The notes: generated by a model not told the origin, from the sequence alone. DNA of 64,000 bases from Trema orientale (GCA_002914845.1 JXTC01000093.1:748748-812747); one strand, 5' to 3'. Positions 1-12,192 are shown, counted from the stretch's first letter. Numbers and translations: made by a program.

Positions 1-3000
1 TATAGGATACAAACCCTTTATAAAACAAAAGTATCTCAAAAATTATTTTGTCAAAGCAACATCTAATAATAACTCAAAATATGCATGTACTTATTACAAT
101 CAAGATGGACATACAAGCTTTTCTTGCTCCATTAAGAAAAATACATATTTTAGTGTCAAACAAGAATGGGTACCAAAGAATTCAAAGACTAACCCCCAAG
201 GATCCAAAGTTAAGTGGGTACCAAAAATCCAAATTTGAATCTTTGTTGTAGGTACAACAAGAAAGTGGTTGCTCTGAGTACTTGACTGATGACTTTACTA
301 AGCTCTGAATTTTCACAAAGAAACGATGGTGGATATTTAATTTTTGGAGACAATGCAAAAAGCAAGATCATTGACATAACTAATATAGGTAACAATTCTT
401 TGTCTATCTTTGAGAATGTCTTATTAGAAATACAATATGCTTAATTTTTGTGATTAGGTAATTGAGTTTTTCTTTTACTCTTTCAAATACTCAATTTGAA
501 ATTTCTGAACAAACAAGATTATATCTTTTGATCAAAATAAAATTATTTTTATCTTTGTTAAAATGTTTTCAAGTCAAGATATTTGTTTTGTTTTAAAAGA
601 AAATGTTTATTGATTTTGGCATAGAAAACTTGGACATGCTAGTATGGTTACGTTTTCAAAACTTTAGTAAAGAAATCTTGTTATAGCTTACCTAGTCTAA
701 TTTTTAGAAATAACAAGAATTGTAAAGCATGTCACTTTGGAAATTAACTTAATTATTTTTGAAAGATATTATGCTTTTGAGTTAGTAGATAATTTTTCAA
801 AAAGATTTATATGATTTTCTTTATTAGTTTCAAAATGGCCTTGACTATGTTGAATGCAAATGTTTTACTAAAATATTTTTAGGCCAAAATCGTCAATACT
901 ATTTGTTATATTTTAAACCAAGTGTTGATTAAATTTATTTTGAATAAAATACCATTATGAGTTTTGAAATGATCAAAAACCCAATATTGGATATTTTTAG
1001 AGTCTTTGGATGCAAATACCTTTTTTTAAAAATGCGAAATATAACTTGAAAATTTTGATTCAAAATCCAATGTTGGAACTTTTCTGTGTTACTCTATTAC
1101 TAGTAAGGCATAAAGAGACTTTTTCAATAAGAGAACTAAGTAGTAGATGAATCTATATATGTGATATTTGATAAAACTAATGACTCCTCCAAGGAGAAAA
1201 GTATAGATAATATTGTTGAAGTTATAGTACTAAGCTTGAATATATGGGAGCTTAACGATAAATCAAAAGATGATAATTAAGTCCAACCTCAACACAAAGG
1301 AGACGAAGAGATTTTGAAAGGATAAAATCTTTATCAATCAATCAAGGTATATCTTCTTAAATAGTTTGAGCTTGAGCACTTAAAGCCTATGAAGACATTG
1401 AAATAAAAAATTGGTATGGTTGATTATGATGAATTTCCTTGAAGTTGTTTGTTTAAATATTATTTGTTTTGCATTCCATATTCTTTAAAATTGATGATTT
1501 TTCAATGTTTTAATTGATGGTTTAAACATTTTTCCCGTTTTTCAAACAAAAATTTTCAAGTACTGCGGAAACAGAGTTTTCGATAGACCGAAAAGATTTT
1601 CGGTCTACCAAAAACCTCTTTTCAGTCTACCAAAACCTTACAGGACGGTGAGTATTTAAGGTCTTTAAACGGTTTTAAATCATCATCTCTCATTTCTTTG
1701 ATTTTTTTTATTCTTTATTTATGAATTAATTTTGATCAACATATTAAATACTCATATATGATTCAAAATACTTGCACAATGCATATTACTTAAACTTTTA
1801 TATTTGTGCAAATTCTTAATGGTTTTTACATGATAAATACCATGCATAATTAATTGAATTATTTTATCTATATTGGTCATGTATTTGAACTCAAAATAAT
1901 ATGTTATTTGAAGTCAATGTTTATATTTTGTAACTTTATCATTTTGAATATTTGCGTATGATCTTTCATTTATGAGAATAATTTTTTGATGAATATCATA
2001 TAAGGTTCTCATTAGCTTTCAAAATATGCTTTATTATGCTTTATCCTTTTTGAACATCTATTTCTTATGGTTGTTTAAAGTTGGATAACATATCATATTT
2101 GGATTGAATACTTTTTATTGGTTGCTTATTCATACATTTACTTTGTATTTATTAATTGGTATCAATCTTATCATTCATGTTTATGTAACTTTTCGATGAT
2201 ATCAAAAGGAGGAAAAGAATGTGTTTTTGATTTAGACTGTTTCAATTTGTATCAACTTGGTATAGTTTTTCAAAATACAACTGGTATCTATTGGCATAGT
2301 TTTAATTGGTATCAAACTTGGTTATTCATTTTCTTCAAATATAATTAGTAGATCTTTTCAAAAAATAATTGATATACATAATTGATATCTCTCTTATGTG
2401 AATGATCTTCGCCTACTTTAGTTATTTATCTTTTGATCATGATTTATATATTGAAAGGGAGCATATTTATGATTTTCTTGTGCTAAAGTCGTTATTATCA
2501 TTTTCCATAGATTGTGACATACTCTCTATAGTTTGATGAAAATAAAGAAAAAGGGAAATTATTTCACTATTGTACTCAAATGATTTAAATTTCTCACGCT
2601 TTATGATGATTATACTTGGAGAAATATATTTTTAACAAGTGAAATATTAAGATTTAGAGCTTTCATGATCTTGATTTGATACAACTTCTTTATTTTGAAT
2701 ATGCTATATTTATCATACTTATTATCAATAGAAGAAGTTTTGCCAAAAATAAAAAGAATGCTCTTATTTTTACTATAGCATCATATTGTTGTTAAATCTT
2801 ATGTTTAATATTGTTATTCTTATTTTGAAGATTGTTCAATTCTATATTCTTCTATATCTCCTTGTTGCTTAGCTTGTCATTGTATATTTTGGAGAAAATT
2901 GTTTGTGTATTGCTCTGTAATTTTGTCATGAATTCAAATGAAGAGAGTAATATCGTGAATTAATGTAGGGAGAATCTTATTTCAAATGGATAGATTGGTC

Positions 3001-4852
3001 TTTATGAGATATCTAGCTTGAAATTTATTTCTATCTTTTTAATGATGTCAAAAGGGGGAGAATAATGATGATTTATGAATATGAGGATAAAAAGATTTAT
3101 TTATGAGTGTGCATATTTTTAGAGGAAGAACTTTTTTTTACTACACATTTTTTAATTTTCTCATAATATGCTTATGATGCTTAATTGAGTTCAAATGGGG
3201 GTGCAAGTCCTTTTTACTTTCTCAAGCATATTTTGAGAAAGAGCTTAAAATATGGTAAGGATTAAGGTAAACTTGTCAAATTTCATATTTTTATATCCTT
3301 ATTGCATATTTTATCTCATAAATCAATGTTTGTCATCATCAAAAAGGGGGAGATTATTGATAAATTGAGGTTTCAATCTTACTCACTCTTATTTTGAAGA
3401 TAACAAATATTTGATTTAGTACTAATGATTTAACTTGAGTGTGTAATGAAATAGCTTTAAAAGTTCTAATTCAAATTAGTCGAGGAATCAAGCTTGGAGA
3501 TGGATACATATCGGACTTATTAGAATCATGCTTGAAGATAGATAGAAAAGAGCTTGAAGACAAAGATCAAGAATACAAGACTTAGATCAACAAAGGTTAA
3601 ATACTTAGTTCTTGTATTTGAATATTTGTCTACATATTATATGATCTTAACGGCTCAAAGTTTTTATAAAATTAGAAATTTTCGAAGTAAAACTGTCAAA
3701 CCTATTTATCTCTAATTAAAATATGAAATCTATTTTACACAAGCTTTTAGATTAATTTATGAATTTCTATAGTTCTTATATTACATAATAAATCAATTTA
3801 TAAAGTCACATTATGAAAATAATTGAAAAATATTTGAAATAAAATTCAAAGTTTGCTCACGGATAGAATCAGCAGACCGGCCGGTCTACCTATTCCCCTG
3901 CATATTTTTAGCAATTTTCAGATTCGAGCAGTAGAACCGCACTACCAATGGCTAGTATTTTCGGTCTACCGAAAATGACAAAATGTCTGTCAAATGATTA
4001 TAAATGGCTATTTTTATTCAAGTCTATAAATAGAAGCTTTTCTAATAATTGAAATAACTAGAGAATATCCTTACATTGCTTATATCATACATTCAAGTTG
4101 TTCAAATATATTTTTGTGATTCAAACTTTCAAATCCCTTTTTCACAAAAATCACTTTAGCCAAACTAGAATATATCTTGTGTTTACATCTATTCTCTCTA
4201 AGTTTACATTGTATCAAATATTTTCATTTGAGAGAGATTTTAGTTGAGTATTCCATCCAACAAAAATCAAATTGTATTCGTGAGATAAGGTTGCTACCGG
4301 AGTCTAAACAACCCGAGTGTAGCTGAGGTTGTCACCGGAGTCTAAACAACCTGTAAATTGGTAAGATTGGCACCATTGTCTAAACAATCCATGTAGGTGA
4401 GGATTGGCAACGGAGTCAAAACAATCCAAGGTTAGGCGTGATAGAGCCGGAGTCAAGATTATTGTAAAGGCGTAAATGTGCCTAAGGAGAAATCACTCAT
4501 TGTGTACAAGGGTCGGTCAAACCCATAATCTTGATCCGAATAGTGGAAGCTCAAAGCAAGTTGCCGAGGGCCGGAGACGTAGGCAAACCGTCATGTTTGT
4601 CAAACCTCGTAAAAACCGAGTTTGCATTTTGTCTATCCCTACACTCTTTATTTTAATACAAACTATTTGATTATGTGTTTAATATTTGTTGTGCTTAATT
4701 GACTTGCTATTATTGTTATATACTTGGTATTATTGTTCATTTAGCCTTAAAGTTTCAAAATAGTGGTCTATGGTTTTACATAGTCGAAAAGTTTCTTAAA
4801 AAGTTTTAAAACCCAATTCACCCCCTCTTGGGTAGTCAATCTTGGGCTAACA
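1..4852 (+). mobile_element. Copia-superfamily LTR retrotransposon relic, 3' portion
   Basis: Six-frame reading shows remnants in the usual Copia order: a nucleocapsid zinc-knuckle-like stretch near 80-140, protease-like sequence near 260-420, and an integrase N-terminal stretch resembling WHRKLGHASM near 617-650 with further integrase-like pieces to about 1200. A polypurine tract (3341-3353) precedes the 3' LTR. Reverse transcriptase and RNase H were not recognised. The style (long LTR, CCCAATTCACCCCC near its end) fits the SIRE/Maximus group, but this is a family judgement by eye. The element is broken by many changes and looks old. Its 5' end lies outside the window, so LTR-LTR dating is not possible. 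Confidence 0.7.
3358..4852 (+). repeat. 3' LTR of the Copia relic
   Basis: The LTR begins TGATAAATTG directly after the polypurine tract and ends GGGCTAACA, giving TG...CA ends and about 1.5 kb. It contains an internal run of diverged repeats of about 35-40 bp at 4285-4460, each holding a CGGAGTCTAAACAA-like core. A block at 3868-3985 with TCGGTCTACCGAAAA resembles one in the internal region at 1565-1650. The left boundary is supported by the polypurine tract. The right boundary is less sure because the next bases repeat CTAACA. Confidence 0.6.
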
Positions 4853-5709
4853 ATAGCTAACAAAAGGAATATTTTGTGTACATTCATTTTTATCTACTCT
4901 TTATATAATTTTTTTCCTAACTCTCTATTATTTAAATATTTTACAAATTATGCCCACATATAATTTTATTATTCACGTATTGATCCAAGAGTATGTTTAT
5001 TATTTAACAAACTTAAAGAAACTAATAAATTAAGAAATTATAGTTTATTAACTAAAATAACCCATTTATTACTAATAAATTATTCAAAAATAAGTTCACA
5101 TTAACAAAAATATTGGTAAACCAAAACATTACATTAAATAATTAAACGTAAACTTAGCTATGAAAAATATATATTGATGTCATTTAACTATTTGAATTAG
5201 TATACTCCTCCTATAAATGATTAGTTAATGCATTACAAAGCACAATGTGAGCATCTTTATCCCTTATTTATCTATATCGAGCCATAAATTAATGAAATCT
5301 TGTGTTTTCATCAACAACTATTTCAACTTCTAGAGGTGGCGCTTTCCTCACATCTTGAATTGGTATATGAAGATCATATATATTCTTAATTATCATGTTA
5401 TGCATAATAATGCATGCACACATAATGTTATATAACACACTTTTTCTCCAAAAATGTGACGGTCCTGCCACAATTGCGAATCGTGATTGGAGAACTTCAA
5501 GGCACATTCTATGTCTTTTCTATATGCTTCTTATTTCATGGTGAAATATTTTTTTTTTCTGACCTTGAGGTTGGCGAATAGTTTGCACAATCTTGGACCA
5601 TTTTGGGTATATACTATCAGCTAAATAATAACTCATGTTATATTCTTTTCCTTGAATAACATAATGAGCATTAGGAGCTACTCCTTGAGCTAGATTAGAA
5701 AAAAAGATT
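4090..5709. repeat. Left copy of a 1.6-kb direct duplication ending at a single N
   Basis: This segment (end of the Copia LTR plus the tail of the Harbinger transposase) is repeated almost base for base at 5711-7323. The copy ends exactly at the lone N at 5710, and the right copy starts at the next base. The copies differ by only a few substitutions and short indels, about what two alleles show. The simplest reading is two overlapping contig ends placed side by side without merging, not a biological duplication. Confidence 0.85.
5289..5709 (-). pseudogene. Harbinger transposase C-terminal end, duplicate of 6904-7323
   Basis: The minus strand encodes a 72-residue stretch with LQSRFAIVAGPSHFW and CACIIMHNMIIKN, the hallmark end of plant PIF/Harbinger (ALP1/HARBI1-like) transposases. 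Upstream of it is YYLADSIYPKWSKIVQTI. It is the same sequence as in the right copy and most likely exists only once in the real genome, as part of the assembly duplication. No separate function is expected. Confidence 0.75.
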
Positions 5710-5710
5710 N

Positions 5711-7323
5711 CATTCAAGTTGTTCAAATCTATTTTTGTGATTCAAACTTTCAAATCCCTTTTTCACAAAAATCACTTTAGCCAAACTAGAATATATCTTG
5801 TGTTTACATCTATTCTCTCTAAGTTTACATTGTATCAAATATTTTCATTTGAGAGAGATTTTAGTTGAGTATTCCATCCAACAAAAATCAAATTGTATTC
5901 GTGAGATAAGGTTGCTACCGGAGTCTAAACAACCCAAGTGTAGCTGAGGTTGTCACCGGAGTCTAAACAACCTGTGAGTTGGTAAGATTGGCACCATTGT
6001 CTAAACAATTCATGTAGGTGAGGATTGGCAACGGAGTCAAAACAATCCAAGGTTAGGCGTGATAGAGCCGGAGTCAAGATTATTGTAAAGGCGTAAATGT
6101 GCCTAAGGAGAAATCACTCATTGTGTACAAGGGTCGGTCAAGCCCACAATCTTGATCCGAATAGTGGAAGCTCAAAGCAAGTTGCCGAGGGCCGGAGACG
6201 TAGGCAAACCGTCATGTTTGTCAAACCTCGTAAAAATCGAGTTTGCATTTTGTCTATCCCTACACTCTTTACTTTAATACAAACTATTTGATTATGTGTT
6301 TAATATTTGTTGTGCTTAATTGACTTGCTATTATTGTTATATACTTGGTATTATTGTTCATTTAGCCTTAAAGTTTTAAAATAGTAGTCTATGGTTTTAC
6401 ATAGTCGAAAAATTTCTTTAAAAGTTTTAAAACCCAATTCACCCCTCTTGGGTAGTCAATCTTGGGCTAACAATAGCTAACAAAAGGAATATTTTGTGTA
6501 TATTCATTTTTTTCTACTCTTTATATAACTTTTTTCCTAACTCTCTATTATTTAAATATTTTACAAATTATGCCCACATATAATTTTATTATTCACGTAT
6601 TGATCCAAGAGTATGTTTATTATTTAACAAACTTAAAGAAACTAATAAATTAAGAAATTATAGTTTATTAACTAAAATAACCCATTAATTACTAATAAAT
6701 TATTCAAAAATAAGTTCACATTAACAAAAATATTGGTGAACCAAAACATTACATTAAATAATTAAACATAAACTTAGCTATGAAAAATATATATTGATGT
6801 CATTTAACTATTTGAATTAGTATACTCCTCCCATAAATGATTAGGCATTACAAAGCACAATGTGAGTATCTTTATCCCTTATTTATCTATATCGAGCCAT
6901 AAATTAATGAAATCTTGTATTTTCATCAACAACTATTTCAACTTCTAGAGGTGGCGCTTTCCTTACATCTTGAATTGGTATATGAAGATCATATTTATTC
7001 TTAATAATCATGTTATGCATAATAATGCATGCACACATAATGTTATATAACACACTTTTTCTCCAAAAATGTGACGGTCCTGCCACAATTGTGAATCGTG
7101 ATTGGAGAACTCCAAGGCACATTCTATGTCTTTTCTATATGCTTCTTATTTCATGGTGAAATATTTTTTTTTCTGACCTTGAGGTTGGTGAATAGTTTGC
7201 ACAATCTTGGACCATTTTGGGTATATACTATCAGCTAAATATTAACTCATGTTATATTCTTTTCCTTGAATAACATAATGAGCATTAGGAGCTACTCCTT
7301 GAGCTAGATTAGAAAAAAAGATT
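5711..7323. repeat. Right copy of the 1.6-kb direct duplication
   Basis: It begins at CATTCAAGTTGTTCAAAT, directly after the N at 5710, and matches 4090-5709 throughout. Beyond 7323 the sequence continues into the rest of the Harbinger transposase, whereas the left copy stops at the N. The right copy is therefore the one that connects to the real downstream sequence. It again holds the Copia LTR end (to about 6472). Confidence 0.85.
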
Positions 7324-8095
7324 GAATGACTCCAATACATTGATATCATTATTGCTACATGGCATACCAAAATATGTGTGCTACATCTAAAGATCATAAT
7401 CCGTTACTGTTTCGAGAATAATAGTTGGTGACCTACTACGACCTACGCATTGTCCAGCCCATGCTATTGGATAATTTTTCCACTTCCAATGTGTACAATC
7501 TAGATTTCCTAACATTCTGGGAAAGCCGATATTGAGTAGCTCAGCAATATCCTTAGCAGTAGGTTTTCTGAGATATTGCTCTACAAAAATCTCCATAATA
7601 GCACAGTAAAATCTCTTCATACTTTCAATTGCCGTTGACTCATCTATTTTTATGTACTCGTCTACAGCATCCGCCGGTAGAGTATATGTCAACATCCAAA
7701 ACACAACTGTCATTTTCTGTATAGTTGATAAATCGAGTCTACCAAGTCCATCACTTCATTGTTCAAAGTAGTTGTCATAACCTTTGACTACATCAACAAT
7801 ACGCAAAAATAAACTTCGAGACATTCGATATCATCTTCGAAATATGGCATCAGTATAGCATGGATTCTCAGTAAAATAGTCATTGAAAAAATTATGGTCT
7901 GTAGTTTGTCGACCATGATGGATCATTACGTGACCGAAAATCGACCTACCATGCGTCACTTAGTGCATTGGTTGATTGAAATAGCCAGCGAGGGCCATAT
8001 TGTTGTTAGAAATCGCATAACTGATATTTTTTTATCTAATTGGGTCATTACTATCATATCCTTCATCAATGACGACAAAGATACCTCATGAAAAG
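6904..8095 (-). pseudogene. PIF/Harbinger transposase (DDE_Tnp_4 type), decayed
   Basis: Read on the minus strand from about 8095, the frame passes through an N-terminal region with RMVGRFSV and ECLEVYFCVLL. It then gives MTVVFWMLTYTLPADAVDEY, IDESTAIESMKRF and GNLDCTHWKWKNYPIAW, where the D of LDCTHW is the first DDE aspartate. NNDINVLE carries the second, then come YLADSIYPKWSK and RKDIE, whose glutamate would be the third. It ends with LGVLQSRF and ACIIMHNMI. Several in-frame stops and at least one frameshift (between RKDIE and LGVLQSRF) mean it is not functional. The enzyme class cuts and pastes PIF/Harbinger elements with a partner Myb/SANT-like protein, which is encoded divergently at 8940. 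Confidence 0.85.
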
Positions 8096-8307
8096 ATGGA
8101 CCTCCGATATTGTAATTCATTGTCAAAGTAAAAAAAAAAAAGGTGCTAAGTTTGGTGAATATCTTTACCTTTTTTTTTAAGATAATGTGAATAGAGAATA
8201 CTTATTTTTATAATAATAGAGTGTGAGTAACATCATAATGTAGTATGCTATTTATAATAAACCAAGGAACTTGTCTTCTAAGATTGAAAAGCCAATTTGA
8301 CAAGATG

Positions 8308-8800
8308 ACGAAATGCATTGGCCATGTGAAAAGTTGAGGAGATACATTAATCATTTCTCACTTCTCTTGTTTTTAAGACTTGGTGCATTGACAATGTGAA
8401 AAGCTGAGGAGATGCCTTAATTATTTCCAATTTCTCTTATTTTCAAGACTTGGTGCATTGGCCATGTGAAAAGCTGACGAGAGTTGTTAATTATTTCTGA
8501 CTTCTCTTATTCTTAAGACTTAGTCATTGGCCATGTGAAAACTTGAGGAAATACCTTAATTATTTCTAACTTCTCTTATTTACAGGACTTGATGTATTGG
8601 CCAAGTGAAAAGCTAACGAGAGTTGTTAATTATTTCTAACTTCTTTTATTTTCAAGACTTGGTGCATTGGCCATGTGAAGAGCTGAGGAGAATTGTCAAT
8701 TATTTCTGACTTCTCCTATTTTTCAAGTCTTGATGTATTGGCCATGTGAAAATCTGACGAGATGCCTCAATTATGTATGACCCCTCTTGTTTCCTATCTT
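8308..8800. repeat. Seven 69-71-bp tandem repeats between the Harbinger genes
   Basis: Units begin near 8312, 8383, 8453, 8522, 8590, 8660 and 8731. Each starts with TGCATTGGCCATGTGAAAAG, followed by a pyrimidine-rich stretch (TTCTCTTATTTTCAAGACTTG). Two unit subtypes seem to alternate, one with GAGGAGATGCCTTAATTA and one with GACGAGAGTTGTTAATTA. The array fills the space between the divergent transposase and ORF1, where a shared promoter would lie, so it may have carried transposase-binding or promoter sites. Confidence 0.9.
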
Positions 8801-8939
8801 GATGCATTGGAGCTAGCAATAGTTGCTGAAAAGATTAAGTCTTGCTATAAATAATAGCCTTTAGTTGTAGACGTTCAAAACATATCTTTATTTTTTTTTA
8901 CACTATTTCTGTTCTCTAATTATCCACTAGTTTAAAAAA

Positions 8940-9834
8940 ATGATTAGCCACTCTACTAGATATAGTGTTAGTGAAGATGTGATCTTCACTCAAGTGTATT
9001 TAGATATTTCTCAAGACCCTATTATGGGTAAGTATCAGTCTGCAAATATATTTTGGTCCCATGTGGAGTAAAAATACAACGAAGCAGAAACGGGAATAGG
9101 AAGTATCGTAACCTATGATCGCTTCAATCTCGAAAGGGGACTATAGTTACTGAAACAAAGAAGTTGAATCAGTGCCTGAAACAAGTGGAGAATATGAATC
9201 CAAGTGGTGCTTTGGTATAAGATATTGTGAGTATTTATTATTATTTTTCTCATATTATAAATAGTATTATTCATTATGTGACCTTAGAAGCACAATAATT
9301 TGCAGTCATATCGAGCAAAGCAGTTATTCATGCAAGATCCCAAATTCAAGAAAGACTTCAAATTTGATCATATTTGGAATATAATCAAGGATTATGAAAA
9401 ATTTAAAGATGATGTCCCAATTGCCCGACAAATTACTCGAAAGCAAACTGTGAACTATGACTCATCACAATCAAATAATCTCACTCCTGAATTACTTATA
9501 TCAACATCTCCTAGGTTGTTATCACATTCTCACAATTTCGATGATGATGGAATTAGTTCTACTTCATCTCAACGACCTATTGGGGTGAAGAAGGCAAAAT
9601 TAAAAAGGGAAAAAACATGAAGAAATGTCTTCTGCCATGGACAAACTCAATGAAAATATTCGACAACCTTTGGAGATGTTAAAAAAGACGAGCTTAGACA
9701 GACAACAACAAATAGATATGTATAGGCAGAATATGGCCTTCAAAGAGTGGAAAGAGGAAAACAAAATTCTACTAAAAGATTTAAATTTTATCTCTGATCC
9801 AAACTTACGTGAATTTTTTCAAGCTAAATAAACA
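8940..9834 (+). pseudogene. Harbinger ORF1 (Myb/SANT- and NAM-associated-type DNA-binding partner), decayed
   Basis: Exon 1 starts at ATG 8940 with STRYSVSEDVIFTQVYLDISQDPIMG and KYQSANIFWSHVE, the trihelix/Myb-like start of Harbinger ORF1 proteins. After an intron of about 80 bp (acceptor TTTGCAG near 9305) the second exon gives AKQLFMQDPKFKKDFKFDHI and WNIIKDYEKF. The end is coiled-coil-like (LDRQQQIDMYRQNMAFKEWK, ending at 9831). Exon 1 has several stops, and the second exon needs a frame change near 9620. In active elements this protein brings the transposase to the ends. It lies head to head with the transposase across the repeat array. Confidence 0.8.
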
Positions 9835-10500
9835 AGAATTATGCACAAAAGAAACCAATAAGAACAATAAGAAGGAGGGCCTTCTTCTGCCACTAATACA
9901 TTTAGTCAATATTTTACAGATATTGGACATTCGGGAGATGATTTATTAGATTACTAAATTATTAGTCTAATTTCTCTAATGTATTGCATTTATCTATTTT
10001 CAATTATGTTTCTATTCAAGTTTAATTTGAATAAATGTTGGTTTAAATATTTAGTATTTTTATGTAATGTGTTATTACATGATATGTAATTTCAATTATA
10101 TTAAGTGTTTCAGTTTTATTGTAATTAGTATTTTGTATTATTTACATATTAATTCTGCTCTATAGAAAATTAATCATGAAATAATATTAAGAATATGGGA
10201 CTCAAAATAAAGTTTTTTATGTTATGGGACCAAAAAGTAATAATTTTTTGTTAAAAAACTATGCACTTAGAGTCAAGTATTAATAACCAAAGCTAGGAGG
10301 GACTTGTTTGTAACTAAAATAAATGAAACAAAAAAAAAAAACCAATGGAGTATGAATAGTGTCACGCCATATTTGGCATTATGCTGTTCAAAAACTGATA
10401 AAACACCAATTTGGCATGTCAATTTGGCCTTGGGTTGGAGAGTCCCAACGCAATTTTTAGGCCACTTCCATGCCAAAATGGCGTGAATTAGAAAGGCCCT
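9835..10500. other. 3' flank of Harbinger ORF1 with possible element terminus
   Basis: No gene is seen. The stretch is AT-rich to 10270. It then holds repeated TTTGGCAT/CCAATTTGGCC-like words and ends, on the minus strand, with GGGCCTTTCTAATTCACGCC (10481-10500). A GGGCC start is what PIF/Harbinger inverted repeats look like. The matching left terminus was not found; the Copia insertion may have separated it. This makes the boundary a guess. Confidence 0.3.
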
Positions 10501-11790
10501 GAAAGAAAAGAATACCCTTTATCACTTTTTCATTATCTAGGGTGAGGAGATTGAGAGCTTGAAGCCTTTAAAGGGGAATCCAATTGAAGCAAGCATTGAC
10601 ATCGACTACAAGTGAAGATGGAAGAGCCACAAGTAGCCTATAGAATTCATGCGACTCACAGGGAATGGAGGATGATATAGGGTGGCAAGGAGTAGGGGAC
10701 GTGAGGAGAATGGGTAATGAGTACTGAGGAGCATGGGCAGCCAGTGGCAAGGAGCGTGGGTGGCTAGCAGCGGTGGCAAATAGGAAGAGAGAAAGACTCA
10801 GAGAGAGAAAGTGAGATAGAGAAGGAGATGGGATAGGATGGGGATAGAGTGTATTCTAGAAAGGAGAGGAGAAATATTTGAATTTTTCTTTTTTATCTTT
10901 TTATTTTTATTTTTTTTTTTTCATAAAAGTGAAAAGCTACCCTATACTCCAATAATGTCGCTTCTACAAGAAGGGACATACTTTAATTTTTAAAGGTTAA
11001 TCATATCGCTTTCCTCATGAGTGATTTGATTGGCTACTGTATAACGTTGCTTTCGGAAGCAATAACATCGCTTTCTCCGAAAGCGATGTTATTACTTTTC
11101 CACATCATTTTTCTCAGAAAATGACGTGGAATTAGTGACAATAGATACTACAAAATGTAATAGTGTAAGTTTCATTATAATAATCAGCAATAAGTTGTAT
11201 TATGATAGATGAACCATGTTTTTATCCAATTTGGAATGATTAGCACTATTAGTGCACATGCATTAATTATTATATTTTTCTTAATTTTTTTCTAAGTGAA
11301 ACCTAATTATTGGATATTCAAAACTTAAAAATAACGGGCCAAAAGTGATCCAATCTAATTCACTCAAGAAAAAAAAAATTGATCAAATTCAATAATGTTG
11401 TCCCACTTTTAAATAAGAAATGGATGAAATGCATATGCATATCACATCATTATTCGTGCAAGATTTTGATATCCCTATCATTACTTTAAAAATTAAATTA
11501 CAATGCTCAAATATTGATGCTTAGCATAAGTTATCAAAAGGGAAGTTCTAAATTCATCAAAAATTTGACTATGTACATTTAATTTTTTTTTCTAACATCA
11601 CAAAAGAATTTTTTTTATCATCTTATTTTTTCTATGGACATTCATTATATTCTAAAAATACCTTTTTTTTTTACCGTGTACATTCTATATTTGTTGTATA
11701 ATGATGGAAATCAACAACAAATGTGAAACCTAAGCTATTATTAAATCAGTGTAACTAACTTTCTTTTTTTAATAAAAAGTTTAAGTTCAT
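10501..11790. other. Intergenic, purine-rich stretch plus a perfect hairpin
   Basis: No coding signal is seen. 10540-10870 is strongly purine-rich on the + strand (GGAG/GAGA words), followed by T tracts. At 11061-11093 there is a perfect 15-bp inverted repeat (AATAACATCGCTTTC, 3-base loop TCC), preceded at 11045-11062 by an imperfect one (TTGCTTTC/GGAAGCAA). These could be the core of a fold-back MITE, but no ends were resolved. Confidence 0.45.
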
Positions 11791-11792
11791 GT

Positions 11793-12192
11793 ATTTATTT
11801 ATTCTTTTTTTTATAATTAACCCACTAATTTTCTCATGTTCTTTTTTTCCTTATTTTTCATCCATTTTTTTTCTTTCAAAAAGATAGCATAAAATTTTTT
11901 ATCAAGATTGTTGGAAACCATTATACGGCGCAGCGGAAGGTGGTGGGTGTAATAATCAAAATTTTTACACCCATATCAGAGTTTTGGAATGTATATGGTT
12001 TTATTGTTTTAATACGTTAAATAGAAAAACTATTGACAAAGAAAAATAAGAACGAACTTTTTTGTATTTTTCTTTTTTTCCTGATGATGAGGTTGTATCT
12101 CTTTCTTGGCTATGATACCACGATCTTCCTCACCAAGCCTCGACACTAATGAACTGGAGAGTGGGCTCCTAATAGTCACAATCTTATTGTTT
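11793..12192. repeat. Left copy of a 400-bp direct duplication ending at a single N
   Basis: The segment starting ATTTATTTATTC (11793) and ending CAATCTTATTGTTT (12192) is repeated at 12194-12594. The lone N at 12193 separates them. The copies differ by a few substitutions, for example near 11925-11945 versus 12325-12345. This is the same pattern as at 5710 and points to an unmerged contig overlap between two alleles. Confidence 0.85.

Noticed and set aside
4476-4670. 64-residue frame in the Copia LTR, repeated at 6097-6291
   Set aside because: It lies in non-coding LTR sequence and recurs only because that sequence is duplicated in the assembly.
4090-7323. Genuine recent tandem duplication
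   Set aside because: Possible, but the join at an isolated N and the same pattern at 12193 make an assembly overlap much more likely.
7894-8091. 65-residue + strand frame
   Set aside because: It lies opposite the N-terminal part of the decayed Harbinger transposase on the minus strand.
8308-8800. CRISPR-like array
   Set aside because: Units are contiguous tandem repeats without unique spacers, in plant DNA, between transposon genes.
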